Below are positions 1-8,795 of a DNA stretch of 64,000 bases, piece after piece; position 1 is the first letter of the stretch; each line of letters begins with the position of its first letter. The notes below the pieces were generated by a model, which saw only the letters and a list, made by a program, of their open reading frames with translations, had not been told where the DNA came from and made no database searches. The position numbers were made by a program, and so were the translations under genes. The stretch spans positions 434,001 to 498,000 of the forward strand of contig NZ_BAAADO010000001.1 of assembly GCF_039522525.1 (NCBI RefSeq), in the 5' to 3' direction. Origin of the DNA: Salinibacillus aidingensis (GTDB lineage Bacteria; Bacillota; Bacilli; Bacillales; Alkalibacillaceae).

Positions 1-435
1 ATGATTCAAGCTATACGCTGGGGATGGGATCCGTTTATAGCTCCATTAGTTGGAAAAATACTGGATTCAGCCAAGTCTATGGTCAGCATTTTGTTTATTC
101 CCTTATTTGGTGGTGGAATACTGCTCATCTTTTTGGGAAATATCGAATCTATCATTATACTAATTGTTGGTCTATTGGTTTTTCAACTCATATCCACGAT
201 GTTTGTTACAACAACAGATACCTTGGCTACAAGTGCCGCTGCACGAACTGATCGGGTAAAAATGATTACAGCCCACACCGTTGTGGTTGATGTAGGTGCC
301 GCTTTAGGACCATTTGTTTCCTATTTAATACTTGAATTATACTCATTAACAGCGATTTACTATATTTCAGGAAGTTTGTTGATTTTATTAGGGGGATCCT
401 GGTTCATCTTTAATAGACGACGGCTAAGTGAGTAG
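1..435 (+). CDS. MFS transporter, C-terminal part (probably 5'-truncated by the window edge)
   Basis: The reading frame is open from the first base, so the ATG at position 1 may be an internal methionine rather than the true start. The 144 residues contain about four hydrophobic helices (roughly 26-46, 49-70, 93-113 and 117-136) separated by short basic loops and end in an Arg-rich cytoplasmic tail. This matches the last third of a 12-helix major facilitator superfamily permease of about 400 residues. The substrate cannot be told from this part. It is convergent with mtaB and shares a bidirectional terminator with it. Confidence 0.7.
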   Translation: MIQAIRWGWDPFIAPLVGKILDSAKSMVSILFIPLFGGGILLIFLGNIESIIILIVGLLVFQLISTMFVTTTDTLATSAAARTDRVKMITAHTVVVDVGAALGPFVSYLILELYSLTAIYYISGSLLILLGGSWFIFNRRRLSE

Positions 436-456
436 TTCTTTCTAAATCACAAAAAA

Positions 457-486
457 GAGGTTAACTATAAAGTTAACCTCCACAAT
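457..486. terminator. Bidirectional rho-independent terminator between the MFS gene and mtaB
   Basis: A perfect 10-bp stem (GAGGTTAACT / AGTTAACCTC) with a 4-nt ATAA loop lies at 457-480. It is flanked by an A-run on the left and a T-run on the right, so it can end transcription of both convergent units. Confidence 0.85.
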
Positions 487-488
487 TT

Positions 489-1847
489 TTAAGAAGATAA
501 AGAAACCTCATCATCAACTGGTGCATCATCCATTACCCTGACAAACTGTCCTTCATTATATGGATAGCCTGATTTGGTAATCTTCACTCTGACAAGTTTT
601 CCAATCATGTCCTCTGTTGCTTCCACTTTTACTTTCAGATAATTATCTGTATATCCAACATAGATATTGCTGTCGGGATCTTCTTTGGAGTGTTCTTCCG
701 GAATAACCTCCAGTACTTCCCCTTCATATTTGGATGCGTATTCTTTAGCTAATTGATTGGAAAGCTCAATTAAGCGATGAACACGGTCATGCTTTGTTTC
801 ATCATCTACCTGATCCTTCATACGCGCTGCAGGTGTACCTGTACGCTTTGAATATGGAAATACGTGCAACTCTGAATAACCGATTTCTTTAACAAAGTTA
901 TAGGTATCCATAAATTCTTCTTCTGTTTCCCCCGGGAATCCTACAATGACGTCAGAAGTAATCGCAAGCCCCGGAAGAGCTTTTTTGATTTTGTCAATTC
1001 TCTGCTTATAAAAATCGGTTGTATATTTTCTGCGCATTCTCTTTAAGACTGTATCTGAACCTGCTTGTAATGGAATATGCAGGTGACGGACAATTTTCCT
1101 GGATTTATCCAACACATCAATCACTTCATCGGTAATCTGACTTGCTTCAATGGAAGAAATCCGGATTCGTTTCAGTCCATCCACCTTGCTTTCCAGATCA
1201 CGTAAGAGCTGGGCGAAGTTATAATCCTTCATATCCTCACCATAGCCTGCTGTATGAATACCCGTTAACACAATCTCTTTATAGCCTGCATCCACCAGCT
1301 GCTGCGCCTGTGTTAAAACATCTTCCGGATTACGGGAACGGAGCAGACCACGGGCCCACGGAATAATACAGAACGTACAGAAATTATTGCAGCCCTCCTG
1401 AATTTTAAGAGATGCTCGTGTCCGGTCCGTAAATGCGGGTACATCCATCTCTTCAAATTCTCGGGTTTTCATAATTTTTTGTACGCCATTAATCGGCTGA
1501 CGGGTTTTCTTATATTCCTCTATGTATTCAATCATTTTTTTGCGATCCTGTGTACCTACAATAACGTCCACACCCGGTATTTCCATAATTTCACCGGGAG
1601 ATGTTTGTGCATAGCAGCCGGTGACACATACTACAGCATCCGGATTTTTACGAACTGCACGACGAATCGTTTGACGACTCTTTTTATCACCTGTATTCGT
1701 CACTGTACACGTATTAATGACATATACATCTGATTTTCGATCAAAATCCACTCGTTCGTAGCCGTGTTCCTTGAAAAAATTCCAAATACCTTCCGTTTCA
1801 TAATGATTTACTTTACAGCCCAGCGTATGAAAAGCTACAGTTGGCAC
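489..1847 (-). CDS. mtaB: tRNA (N6-L-threonylcarbamoyladenosine(37)-C2)-methylthiotransferase MtaB (YqeV)
   Basis: Radical-SAM enzyme that adds a methylthio group to t6A37 in ANN-decoding tRNAs, giving ms2t6A. The N-terminal MTTase domain carries the cluster cysteines in GCK (about 11), NTCTV (about 47) and TGCYA (about 78). The radical SAM motif CX3CX2C is at 153-160 (GCNNFCTFC), and a C-terminal TRAM-like RNA-binding segment follows. I prefer the GTG at 1847, which sits 8 nt after GAGG. GTG/ATG codons at 1856 and 1853 overlap that Shine-Dalgarno sequence, and the chosen start gives MPTVAFHTLGCK, in line with B. subtilis YqeV. It is the last gene of the hrcA operon, and its ribosome binding site overlaps the rsmE stop codon. 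Confidence 0.93.
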   Translation of the reverse strand: MPTVAFHTLGCKVNHYETEGIWNFFKEHGYERVDFDRKSDVYVINTCTVTNTGDKKSRQTIRRAVRKNPDAVVCVTGCYAQTSPGEIMEIPGVDVIVGTQDRKKMIEYIEEYKKTRQPINGVQKIMKTREFEEMDVPAFTDRTRASLKIQEGCNNFCTFCIIPWARGLLRSRNPEDVLTQAQQLVDAGYKEIVLTGIHTAGYGEDMKDYNFAQLLRDLESKVDGLKRIRISSIEASQITDEVIDVLDKSRKIVRHLHIPLQAGSDTVLKRMRRKYTTDFYKQRIDKIKKALPGLAITSDVIVGFPGETEEEFMDTYNFVKEIGYSELHVFPYSKRTGTPAARMKDQVDDETKHDRVHRLIELSNQLAKEYASKYEGEVLEVIPEEHSKEDPDSNIYVGYTDNYLKVKVEATEDMIGKLVRVKITKSGYPYNEGQFVRVMDDAPVDDEVSLSS

Positions 1848-1852
1848 GACCA

Positions 1853-2605
1853 TCACCTCAATTCCTCAAATTGGTACGACATTACAGAAAGAAAATACAA
1901 TGGAGCTGTTTCCGTTCTTAAAATTCTCGGTCCAAAGCGTGTAAAATAAAAATTCTCTTTCATAAGCTGTTCCAATTCCTGCTGTGAGAATCCTCCTTCA
2001 GGGCCTACCACGATGAGAACATGCTCATCAGGTTGAATGGTACTGATAATATTCCCCAAAAGAGTCGGTGATTCCTTTTTTGCTTCTACTTCACTGGCAA
2101 CAATCAGGTGATCAAATTGATCCGCAGCCAGCAAAAGTTCTTTAAAACTTTTCATATGGTGAATCGATGGAATAGAAGTCCGGTGTGATTGCTCACCCGC
2201 TTCCTTTGCTATTTTTTCCAGGCGTCTGATTTTTTTATCAGCTTTCTTCTGATCCCATTTTACAATGGAACGATCACCTTTAAAAGGGATAAAAGCATGT
2301 GCCCCCAACTCTGTTCCTTTTTGAACAATTAAATCGAGTTTATCCCCTTTAGGCAGAGCCTGGGCGATCGTAACTTTAACAGGCATCTCTTTATGCTCAT
2401 TCAGCCAGTCCAAAATTCGTGCAGAAACCTCTTCTGGTGAAACGTCTTCAATTTGACATAAAGCTGCTCTTCCCTTTGGATGATTACATATAATCTGGTC
2501 TTCTGCTGTCATCCGCATGACATTGGATATATGGTGTGCATCATCATCTCTTAAAACGACTTTGCTGTCTGTCCATCCAGACTCTGGAACAAAATATCGC
2601 TGCAC
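1853..2605 (-). CDS. rsmE: 16S rRNA (uracil(1498)-N3)-methyltransferase RsmE
   Basis: SPOUT-class methyltransferase that makes m3U1498 in helix 44 of 16S rRNA, next to the decoding centre. The 250 residues have the usual layout: a PUA-like N-terminal domain followed by the trefoil-knot SAM-binding region. Hallmarks are IVVGPEGGF near 198-206 and RILRTETAP near 227-235, which form the knot. It lies in the conserved order prmA-rsmE-mtaB, 16 nt after prmA and touching the mtaB start, so it is almost certainly cotranscribed with dnaJ. Length equals that of B. subtilis YqeU. No oddity seen. Confidence 0.95.
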   Translation of the reverse strand: MQRYFVPESGWTDSKVVLRDDDAHHISNVMRMTAEDQIICNHPKGRAALCQIEDVSPEEVSARILDWLNEHKEMPVKVTIAQALPKGDKLDLIVQKGTELGAHAFIPFKGDRSIVKWDQKKADKKIRRLEKIAKEAGEQSHRTSIPSIHHMKSFKELLLAADQFDHLIVASEVEAKKESPTLLGNIISTIQPDEHVLIVVGPEGGFSQQELEQLMKENFYFTRFGPRILRTETAPLYFLSVMSYQFEELR

Positions 2606-2621
2606 AGTACCGTACCTACTT

Positions 2622-3566
2622 TCATTCAGAAGGTTTTTTTGCTACAAATGAAATCCAATCCTCCATTTGATTGGTTTCAATAATTTCAAAACCAATCGAC
2701 TCTAAATTGTTTCTAACCTCTTCTTTTTTGCCTTGTATAATACCTGATGTGATAAAGACACCACCTGGCTTCAGAAGATTAAAGGCTTCCTCGGTAAATT
2801 GAACAATGATTTCAGCTAAAATATTGGAAACAATAACATCTGCCTGCACATCTACACCTTTTAGCAGATCGTTCTGCTTCGCTTCGATTTGTTCATGTAC
2901 TTTATTCAGCTTGGCATTAATGGTTGTGCTTTTTACTGCTATATCGTCTAAATCATAGGCGTAAACCTGTTCAGCACCGAAGAGTACCGATGAAATACTT
3001 AGAACACCGGAGCCGGAACCCACGTCCAGAACCGTGTCATCCTTTTGAACGTATTGTTCAAGCGCCTGCAGGCTGAGGACCGTTGTTGGGTGAGTTCCGG
3101 TACCAAAAGCCATTCCCGGGTCAAGTTCAATAATAATTTCATCACTTTCCACCGGCTCATAGTCCTCCCAGGTAGGAATAATCGTTACTTTTTCTGAAAT
3201 TTTTACAGGCTTGTAGTATTTTTTCCAGGCGGTTGCCCATTCCTCTTCATGAATTTCACTGATGGTTACTTTATTTGCACCAATGTCAATGTCAAACTGA
3301 ATCAAATTATTAATGGCCTGTTTAATTTGATCCACGGTCTCACCCAGGAAACTGTTGACAGGCAAATAGGCTTTTACGTAAACACCCTCTTCCGGATAAT
3401 CTTCCGGGTCAAGTTCAAACACTTCACCATACATCGAGTCATGATCCTTCACTAAATCATACGCATCTTCAATGACCACACCACTAGCCCCGATCTCATG
3501 TAAAATATTCGAGATGGGCTCGATTGCCTCATTTGTCGTATGGATGCAGATTTCAGACCATTTCAC
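2622..3566 (-). CDS. prmA: Ribosomal protein L11 methyltransferase PrmA
   Basis: SAM-dependent lysine methyltransferase that trimethylates ribosomal protein L11. The N-terminal substrate-recognition domain (about 1-110) is followed by a class I Rossmann fold. GMAFGTGTHPTT (151-162) and DVGSGSGVLS (181-190, the SAM-binding loop) are diagnostic, with SNILAEII further on as the catalytic-face motif. The length of 314 residues is normal for Firmicutes. It starts 55 bp after the dnaJ stop codon and is followed 16 bp later by rsmE, as in B. subtilis yqeT. It probably reads through from dnaJ, as I see no terminator between them. Confidence 0.96.
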   Translation of the reverse strand: MKWSEICIHTTNEAIEPISNILHEIGASGVVIEDAYDLVKDHDSMYGEVFELDPEDYPEEGVYVKAYLPVNSFLGETVDQIKQAINNLIQFDIDIGANKVTISEIHEEEWATAWKKYYKPVKISEKVTIIPTWEDYEPVESDEIIIELDPGMAFGTGTHPTTVLSLQALEQYVQKDDTVLDVGSGSGVLSISSVLFGAEQVYAYDLDDIAVKSTTINAKLNKVHEQIEAKQNDLLKGVDVQADVIVSNILAEIIVQFTEEAFNLLKPGGVFITSGIIQGKKEEVRNNLESIGFEIIETNQMEDWISFVAKKPSE

Positions 3567-3621
3567 AGGTAATCAACTCACTTTATTTTAATTTTACTAA
3601 CTATACCCTTTTCCACCGGTA

Positions 3622-4755
3622 TTATGCCTCACCTTTGAAAGCCCGTTTCATACGTTGAAAAATATTGTCCTGCTGCTCATCAGTTGCTTCATTGCCGCTG
3701 ATTTCATTAAATTCACGAAGCAATTCTTTCTGACGGTCACTAAGGTTTTTCGGTGTGATCACGCGAACTTTAATATGCTGATCACCTTGACCACGTCCAT
3801 GGACATTCGGTGCTCCTTTGCCTCTCAGCCTGAAAAAGGTGCCTGTTTGCGTACCAGCTGGAACCTTTAATTTCACTTTCCCATGGACAGTTGGTACCTC
3901 AAGCTCGTCGCCTAAGGCTGCTTGTGTAAATGTCAGAGGAAGCTCACAGCGAATATCATCGCCATCACGCTCAAAGAACTCATGAGGCTGTACTCTTGCT
4001 ACGACAAACAGATCACCCGCAGGTCCACCATTCACACCAGGTTCTCCGTGACCCGCTACACGAATTTGCTGACCATTATCGATACCAGCTGGAATGGAAA
4101 TGTGAATCTTTTTGTGGGTTTTCACTTTACCAGATCCACCGCAAGTATTACATTTGTCTTTAATAATTTTTCCAGTTCCCTGACAATAATGACAAACACG
4201 ACGGTTAACCACGCGACCAAACGGAGTATTCTGCTCCTGATTTAGTTGGCCTGAACCGCCACAGTGAGAACATGTTTCCGGATGACTTCCAGCCTTTGCT
4301 CCTGTTCCGTTACACGTATCACAGTTTTCCTCTTTTGGTATTTGGATATCAGTTTCTTTTCCAAATATAGCTTCTTCAAATGTTAAATCCATGGTGTACT
4401 GAAGATCTGCACCCTGTCTTGGTGCATTTGGATCACGACGTCTGCCACCGCCGAAGAACATATCAAAAATATCACCAAATCCGCCAAAGTCTTCGGCACC
4501 AAAGCCACCGAATCCACCCTGACCGGCACCACCATTGGCACCTGCATGACCGAATTGGTCATACTGAGCCCGTTTCTGCTCGTTACTTAATACTTCATAT
4601 GCTTCTTTTACTTCTTTAAATTTGTCCGCTGCATCTTCTTCTTTACTTACATCCGGGTGGTATTTTCTTGCAAGCTTCCGGTATGCTTTCTTAATTTCGT
4701 CTTTTGAAGCATCCTGGGATACTCCAAGTACTTCATAATAGTCTCGTTTACTCAC
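3622..4755 (-). CDS. dnaJ: Molecular chaperone DnaJ (Hsp40)
   Basis: Co-chaperone that delivers unfolded clients to DnaK and stimulates its ATPase. Type I architecture is complete: J domain with HPD at 33-35, Gly/Phe-rich linker about 70-108, four CXXCXGXG zinc-finger repeats (CDTCNGTG, CSHCGGSG, CHYCQGTG, CNTCGGSG, about 145-209), then the C-terminal substrate-binding and dimerisation region. The 377 residues match the family. It follows dnaK, but a strong terminator-like hairpin sits in the 187-bp gap, so its expression may be lower than that of dnaK or partly independent. Confidence 0.98.
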   Translation of the reverse strand: MSKRDYYEVLGVSQDASKDEIKKAYRKLARKYHPDVSKEEDAADKFKEVKEAYEVLSNEQKRAQYDQFGHAGANGGAGQGGFGGFGAEDFGGFGDIFDMFFGGGRRRDPNAPRQGADLQYTMDLTFEEAIFGKETDIQIPKEENCDTCNGTGAKAGSHPETCSHCGGSGQLNQEQNTPFGRVVNRRVCHYCQGTGKIIKDKCNTCGGSGKVKTHKKIHISIPAGIDNGQQIRVAGHGEPGVNGGPAGDLFVVARVQPHEFFERDGDDIRCELPLTFTQAALGDELEVPTVHGKVKLKVPAGTQTGTFFRLRGKGAPNVHGRGQGDQHIKVRVITPKNLSDRQKELLREFNEISGNEATDEQQDNIFQRMKRAFKGEA

Positions 4756-4858
4756 TTGCCAATCACTCTCCCGACTCTTCTCACATAAAGTTTATCATAA
4801 CATTACTGGTTAATGATGTGCAATCTAACAGCGATTTACAGTTACTGAACTTAACGTG

Positions 4859-4900
4859 TAAAAAAGCCAAAGCCAAGATATCCCCTGACTTTGACTTTTT
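4859..4900 (-). terminator. Hairpin with U-tract between dnaK and dnaJ
   Basis: On the minus strand, AAAGUCAAAGUC pairs with GGCUUUGGCUUU over 12 bp (two G-U pairs) around a 12-nt loop, followed by a U-run. It lies just after the dnaK stop codon, so it can act as a full or partial terminator inside the operon. Confidence 0.7.
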
Positions 4901-4942
4901 CAATAAATAGATCAGTTAAATGGAAGCTTTATCATTTTCAGC

Positions 4943-6781
4943 TTACTTATTTTGATTATCGTCGTTTACTTCTTCATAGTCTGCATCTACTACATCATCG
5001 TTTGAACCTTCTGCAGCACCCTGCTCTGCTCCCTGAGCCTGATCAGCTTGCTGTTGAGCCTGCTCGTAAAGTTTTACAGAAAGAGCTTGAACCTGTTCTT
5101 CCAATGCTTCCTTCTTCGCTTTAATCTCTTCCATATCTTCGCCTTCAAGTGCTTTCTTCAATGCTTCTTTTGCATCTTCAGCCTTTTGCTTTTCTTCGTC
5201 TGTTACTTGTTCACCTAAATCCTTGATGGTTTTATCTGTTGTAAAGACGAGCTGATCAGCTTCATTACGAAGATCAATTTCTTCACGACGCTTTTTATCT
5301 TCCTCGGCATTTTCTTCCGCTTCTTTAACCATACGCTCTACTTCATCATCGGAAAGACCGGAAGAAGATTTAATGGTAATAGACTGTTCTTTATTTGTAC
5401 CCTTATCCTTCGCACGAACATTTACAATACCGTTCGCATCAATGTCAAAGGTTACTTCAATTTGTGGTACACCACGTGGTGCTGGTGGAATATCGGTTAA
5501 TTGGAAACGGCCAAGAGTTTTATTGTCTTGTGCCATTTCTCTTTCGCCCTGCAGTACGTGAATATCAACAGCAGTCTGATTGTCAGCGGCAGTTGAGAAT
5601 ACTTGAGATTCACTTGTTGGGATGGTTGTATTCCGTTCAATCAGTTTGGTTGTTACGCCACCCATCGTCTCGATACCAAGAGATAGTGGGGTTACGTCTA
5701 ATAGTACAACATCATTAACGTCACCTTGCAGCACTCCACCTTGAATAGCTGCACCAAGAGCTACTACTTCGTCCGGGTTTACGCCTTTAGAAGGATCTTT
5801 TCCGATTTCCTTACGTAGAACTTCCTGAACAGCTGGAATACGGGTAGATCCACCTACAAGAATAACTTCATCAATATCACTTGAACTTAAGTCTGCATCC
5901 TGAAGCGCACGGCGAGTAGGTCCCATGGTACGTTCGACTAAGTCATTGGATAGCTCTTCAAACTTAGCACGGGTTAAATTCATTTCCAGGTGTAATGGGC
6001 CTGCATCTCCTGCTGTAATAAATGGCAGGGAAATTTGGGTCTGACTTACACCAGATAACTCTTTCTTCGCTTTTTCCGCGGCATCTTTCAGGCGCTGCTG
6101 AGCCATTTTATCTTTGGAAAGGTCAATACCATTTTCTTTCTTAAATTCAGAAACCATGTGATCAATAATCACCTGGTCAAAATCGTCACCACCAAGACGG
6201 TTATCACCTGCAGTGGAAACAACTTCAAAGGTACCGTCACCAATATCCAGAATAGATACGTCAAAAGTACCTCCACCAAGGTCATATACTAATACAGTCT
6301 GGTCTTTATCCTGATCGATTCCGTAAGCTAAAGCGGCAGCAGTAGGTTCGTTAATAATTCGCTCTACTTCCAGACCGGCAATTTTACCTGCATCTTTAGT
6401 TGCCTGACGCTCTGCATCGTTGAAATAGGCAGGTACAGTAATAACCGCTTTTTCTACCGTTTCACCTAAGTAATCTTCAGCATAGGACTTTAGATGCTGA
6501 AGGATAATCGCAGAAATCTCCTGAGGCGTATATTCTTTACCTTCAATTTCTACCTTATAGTCTGTTCCCATATGACGTTTAATAGAAATAATCGTATTTT
6601 CATTGGTGATGGCCTGACGCTTAGCCACTTCTCCTACTTGACGTTCACCATTTTTAAACGCTACAACAGATGGTGTTGTACGGTTTCCTTCAGGGTTTGG
6701 AATTACTTTTGATTCGTCGCCTTCCATAACAGCAACACAAGAGTTTGTTGTACCTAAGTCGATTCCAATAATCTTACTCAT
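4943..6781 (-). CDS. dnaK: Molecular chaperone DnaK (Hsp70)
   Basis: ATP-driven chaperone for nascent and stress-denatured proteins, working with DnaJ and GrpE. The nucleotide-binding domain shows GIDLGTTNSC (5-14) and DLGGGTFDVS (near 168). The substrate-binding beta domain and helical lid follow, ending in a Gln/Gly/Ala-rich tail and an acidic terminus (DADYEEV). The 612 residues are typical of Bacillaceae; Gram-positive DnaKs lack about 24 residues in the ATPase domain compared with E. coli. It lies 39 bp downstream of grpE. A good AGGAGG-type ribosome binding site precedes the ATG. Confidence 0.99.
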   Translation of the reverse strand: MSKIIGIDLGTTNSCVAVMEGDESKVIPNPEGNRTTPSVVAFKNGERQVGEVAKRQAITNENTIISIKRHMGTDYKVEIEGKEYTPQEISAIILQHLKSYAEDYLGETVEKAVITVPAYFNDAERQATKDAGKIAGLEVERIINEPTAAALAYGIDQDKDQTVLVYDLGGGTFDVSILDIGDGTFEVVSTAGDNRLGGDDFDQVIIDHMVSEFKKENGIDLSKDKMAQQRLKDAAEKAKKELSGVSQTQISLPFITAGDAGPLHLEMNLTRAKFEELSNDLVERTMGPTRRALQDADLSSSDIDEVILVGGSTRIPAVQEVLRKEIGKDPSKGVNPDEVVALGAAIQGGVLQGDVNDVVLLDVTPLSLGIETMGGVTTKLIERNTTIPTSESQVFSTAADNQTAVDIHVLQGEREMAQDNKTLGRFQLTDIPPAPRGVPQIEVTFDIDANGIVNVRAKDKGTNKEQSITIKSSSGLSDDEVERMVKEAEENAEEDKKRREEIDLRNEADQLVFTTDKTIKDLGEQVTDEEKQKAEDAKEALKKALEGEDMEEIKAKKEALEEQVQALSVKLYEQAQQQADQAQGAEQGAAEGSNDDVVDADYEEVNDDNQNK

Positions 6782-6820
6782 AATCCTTCTTCCTCCTTTA
6801 ATTCTATTTATGTAGACAGG

Positions 6821-7435
6821 TTACTGGTTTACTTTCACCATTGCCGGACGAATGACACGGTCCTTTAACATATAACCTTTTTGCAAAACTTCCGTAACGG
6901 TGTTCGATTCTTTTTCCTCATTTGAGTCCTGCATAACAGCCTGGTGTATATTCGGATCAAAGGTTTTTCCTTCTGCCTCTATTTCTTCAACTCCAGCCTT
7001 TTCCATAGTTGAAACGAGCTGGCGATAGATCATATTCATGCCATCAACGAAGTTTTCCATTGATTCCCCATCAACATCCACCTGCAGGGCACGCTCAAAG
7101 TTATCTAATATTGGCAGAAGTTCTGTAACCACTTCCTGAGATTTATACTTAAGGTCATTTTCCCGATCTTTTTTTGCACGACGCTTAAAGTTATCAAAAT
7201 CAGCTTGTACTCTTAATAGTTTATTTTGCATCTCATCTTTCTCTTTCTTTACAGCTTCAAGCTCTTCCTCATGTGCCTGAGAATTGTTATCTTGTGTATC
7301 ATCCTGCTGTATTTCCACTTCTGCATCTTCAACTGTCACTTCTTCTGCAGTGTTCTCCTGAGTGTCATCTTCAGTTCTGAGTTCTTCCTGTTCATCCATG
7401 TTTTCCACTGCTTCTTCTTTGTTTTCCTCGCTCAT
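6821..7435 (-). CDS. grpE: Nucleotide exchange factor GrpE
   Basis: Dimeric ADP/ATP exchange factor for DnaK. An acidic, low-complexity N-terminus (about 1-65, rich in Glu, Asp, Gln) leads into the long dimerising coiled coil (about 65-125, with LLRVQADFDNFKRR) and the beta-wing domain ending PAMVKVNQ. I place the start at ATG 7435 (MSEENKEE), seven bases after GAGGTGA; an in-frame codon 24 nt upstream lacks a ribosome binding site. Length is 204 residues. A terminator-like hairpin and a possible sigma-A promoter lie between hrcA and this gene. Confidence 0.95.
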   Translation of the reverse strand: MSEENKEEAVENMDEQEELRTEDDTQENTAEEVTVEDAEVEIQQDDTQDNNSQAHEEELEAVKKEKDEMQNKLLRVQADFDNFKRRAKKDRENDLKYKSQEVVTELLPILDNFERALQVDVDGESMENFVDGMNMIYRQLVSTMEKAGVEEIEAEGKTFDPNIHQAVMQDSNEEKESNTVTEVLQKGYMLKDRVIRPAMVKVNQ

Positions 7436-7535
7436 TACTGTCACCTCTCTTTCCCTCAAACAAAATAACCGTTTTAGAATATATCATGAAACATTAAAGA
7501 TTTAAAGAACAAAGCATATAGAGATGTAAGTCTTG

Positions 7536-7565
7536 ATTATAAAAATATACTAAGTAATATACCAA
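7536..7565 (-). promoter_or_regulatory. Possible sigma-A promoter for grpE-dnaK
   Basis: Reading the minus strand, TTGGTA is followed after 18 bases by a perfect TATAAT. It lies about 100 bp upstream of the grpE start and downstream of the hrcA terminator hairpin. No CIRCE copy accompanies it, so transcription from here would escape HrcA. Confidence 0.45.
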
Positions 7566-7575
7566 GTTAGTTAAA

Positions 7576-7613
7576 CCAAAAAGATGGATGGGGCAAAACT
7601 GCCATCCCCATCT
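7576..7613 (-). terminator. Hairpin with short U-tract after hrcA
   Basis: On the minus strand a GC-rich stem (AGATGGGGATGGCA with TGCCCCATCCATCT, 4-nt loop, small internal mismatch) is followed by TTTTT. It sits 17 bp after the hrcA stop codon, between hrcA and grpE, and could uncouple HrcA levels from the chaperone genes. Confidence 0.6.
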
Positions 7614-7630
7614 ATTATCTATTGCCTATT

Positions 7631-8662
7631 CTAAGAGTTTTGATACCATGCTCTGAAGGTTTTACTCATTTGTCCAGAAAGAACATTTAACAGTGACACC
7701 ACTTTGGAATAGTCCATACGGGTCGGACCTAATAAAGCAATGGTTCCCATGTGCTCATCACCTAATGTATACGAAGCAGTAATTAAACTGCAATCCTTCA
7801 TAGCCTCCAGTTCATTCTCATGGCCAATGACAACATTGACTCCCTGATTGTGGGACCTGAGCAAAGGAGCAATTTCTCCTTCTTCATCAATCGCTGAAAA
7901 TAAATCCCGCACCTTATCGATATCTTTAAACTCCGGCTGATTCATAATATTTGTCCGGCCGCTCACATAAAGCTTGGCGGGCTGCTCACTGAATAGTGCA
8001 GCCTGAATATAGTCATAGGTATTCTTAAAATTGTTCGTATGCTTCCTCAGTAATGTCACCACTTCACTCTCAATCTTCTGGTTTAATTTATAAATAGGTA
8101 CACCCTGTAGCTTCTCATTTAAAATACGAACCGTTTTTTCAATCTCAGATGGATCCAGTTCAACCGGAATTGTAAAGGAGCGATGTTCTACATGTCCAGT
8201 ATTGGTAACCAGAATCGCAACAGCTGAATGTTTATTTAATGGCAGAATTTGCAGTTGTTTGAGTTCTGTCTCAAATACTTCCGGTCCTAAAATAATCGAC
8301 GTATAGTTGGTCAGATCAGAAAGAATTTGGGCAGACTTATTTACCACTCGTTCAAATTCCATCAGCTGTTCGCCAAACATCGTATGAATTCGTCTGATGT
8401 CCTTATTTGATAACGAGAATGGTGACATTAAGTGATCAACATAAAACCGATACCCTCGTTCAGAAGGTACCCGGCCGGATGAGGAATGGGTTTTCTCCAA
8501 AAATCCAAGATCCTCCAAATCAGCCATTTCATTTCGAATGGTTGCGGAACTATACTTTACATCATCTCTTTTGGCGATGGCTCTTGAACCTATCGGCTGA
8601 GCACTCTGGATAAAGTCATCAATTATCACTTGTAAGATAAGCAATTGACGTTCTGTAAGCAA
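7631..8662 (-). CDS. hrcA: Heat-inducible transcription repressor HrcA
   Basis: Represses class I heat-shock operons by binding CIRCE; activity depends on GroEL. The N-terminal winged helix contains SSATIRNEMADLEDLGF and the HSSSGRVPSERGYRFYVD motif, followed by the GAF-like dimerisation and insertion domains. I choose the TTG at 8662 (MLTERQLLILQ), spaced 8 nt from GAGGTGAT. This gives 343 residues and matches B. subtilis HrcA (MLTNRQLLILQ), whereas the longer frame adds seven unmatched residues. The gene is first in its operon and its own 5' end carries CIRCE, so it is autoregulated. Confidence 0.96.
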   Translation of the reverse strand: MLTERQLLILQVIIDDFIQSAQPIGSRAIAKRDDVKYSSATIRNEMADLEDLGFLEKTHSSSGRVPSERGYRFYVDHLMSPFSLSNKDIRRIHTMFGEQLMEFERVVNKSAQILSDLTNYTSIILGPEVFETELKQLQILPLNKHSAVAILVTNTGHVEHRSFTIPVELDPSEIEKTVRILNEKLQGVPIYKLNQKIESEVVTLLRKHTNNFKNTYDYIQAALFSEQPAKLYVSGRTNIMNQPEFKDIDKVRDLFSAIDEEGEIAPLLRSHNQGVNVVIGHENELEAMKDCSLITASYTLGDEHMGTIALLGPTRMDYSKVVSLLNVLSGQMSKTFRAWYQNS

Positions 8663-8676
8663 GATGATCACCTCTG

Positions 8677-8703
8677 TTAGCACTCTTTCTTATTGAGTGC
8701 TAA
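8677..8703. promoter_or_regulatory. CIRCE operator (HrcA binding site)
   Basis: A perfect TTAGCACTC-N9-GAGTGCTAA inverted repeat lies 14 bp upstream of the hrcA TTG start. This is the exact consensus CIRCE element, here between the promoter and the ribosome binding site. Confidence 0.98.
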
Positions 8704-8713
8704 TTCTAATAAT

Positions 8714-8742
8714 AACTTATCAAACGGATATAGGATTGTCAA
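8714..8742 (-). promoter_or_regulatory. Sigma-A promoter of the hrcA operon
   Basis: On the minus strand a consensus -35 TTGACA (8742-8737) is followed after 17 bases by TAAGTT. The predicted transcription start falls just upstream of CIRCE, the normal arrangement for class I heat-shock promoters. The -10 match is weak (3 of 6). Confidence 0.6.
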
Positions 8743-8795
8743 TAATAAAGCTGATAGCAGGAAACATCATAAAGTGATGTTAATGCGTGATAAAG

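Noticed and set aside
3922..4245. 107-codon frame antisense to the dnaJ zinc-finger region
   Set aside because: Overlaps a strongly conserved gene and has no start signals.
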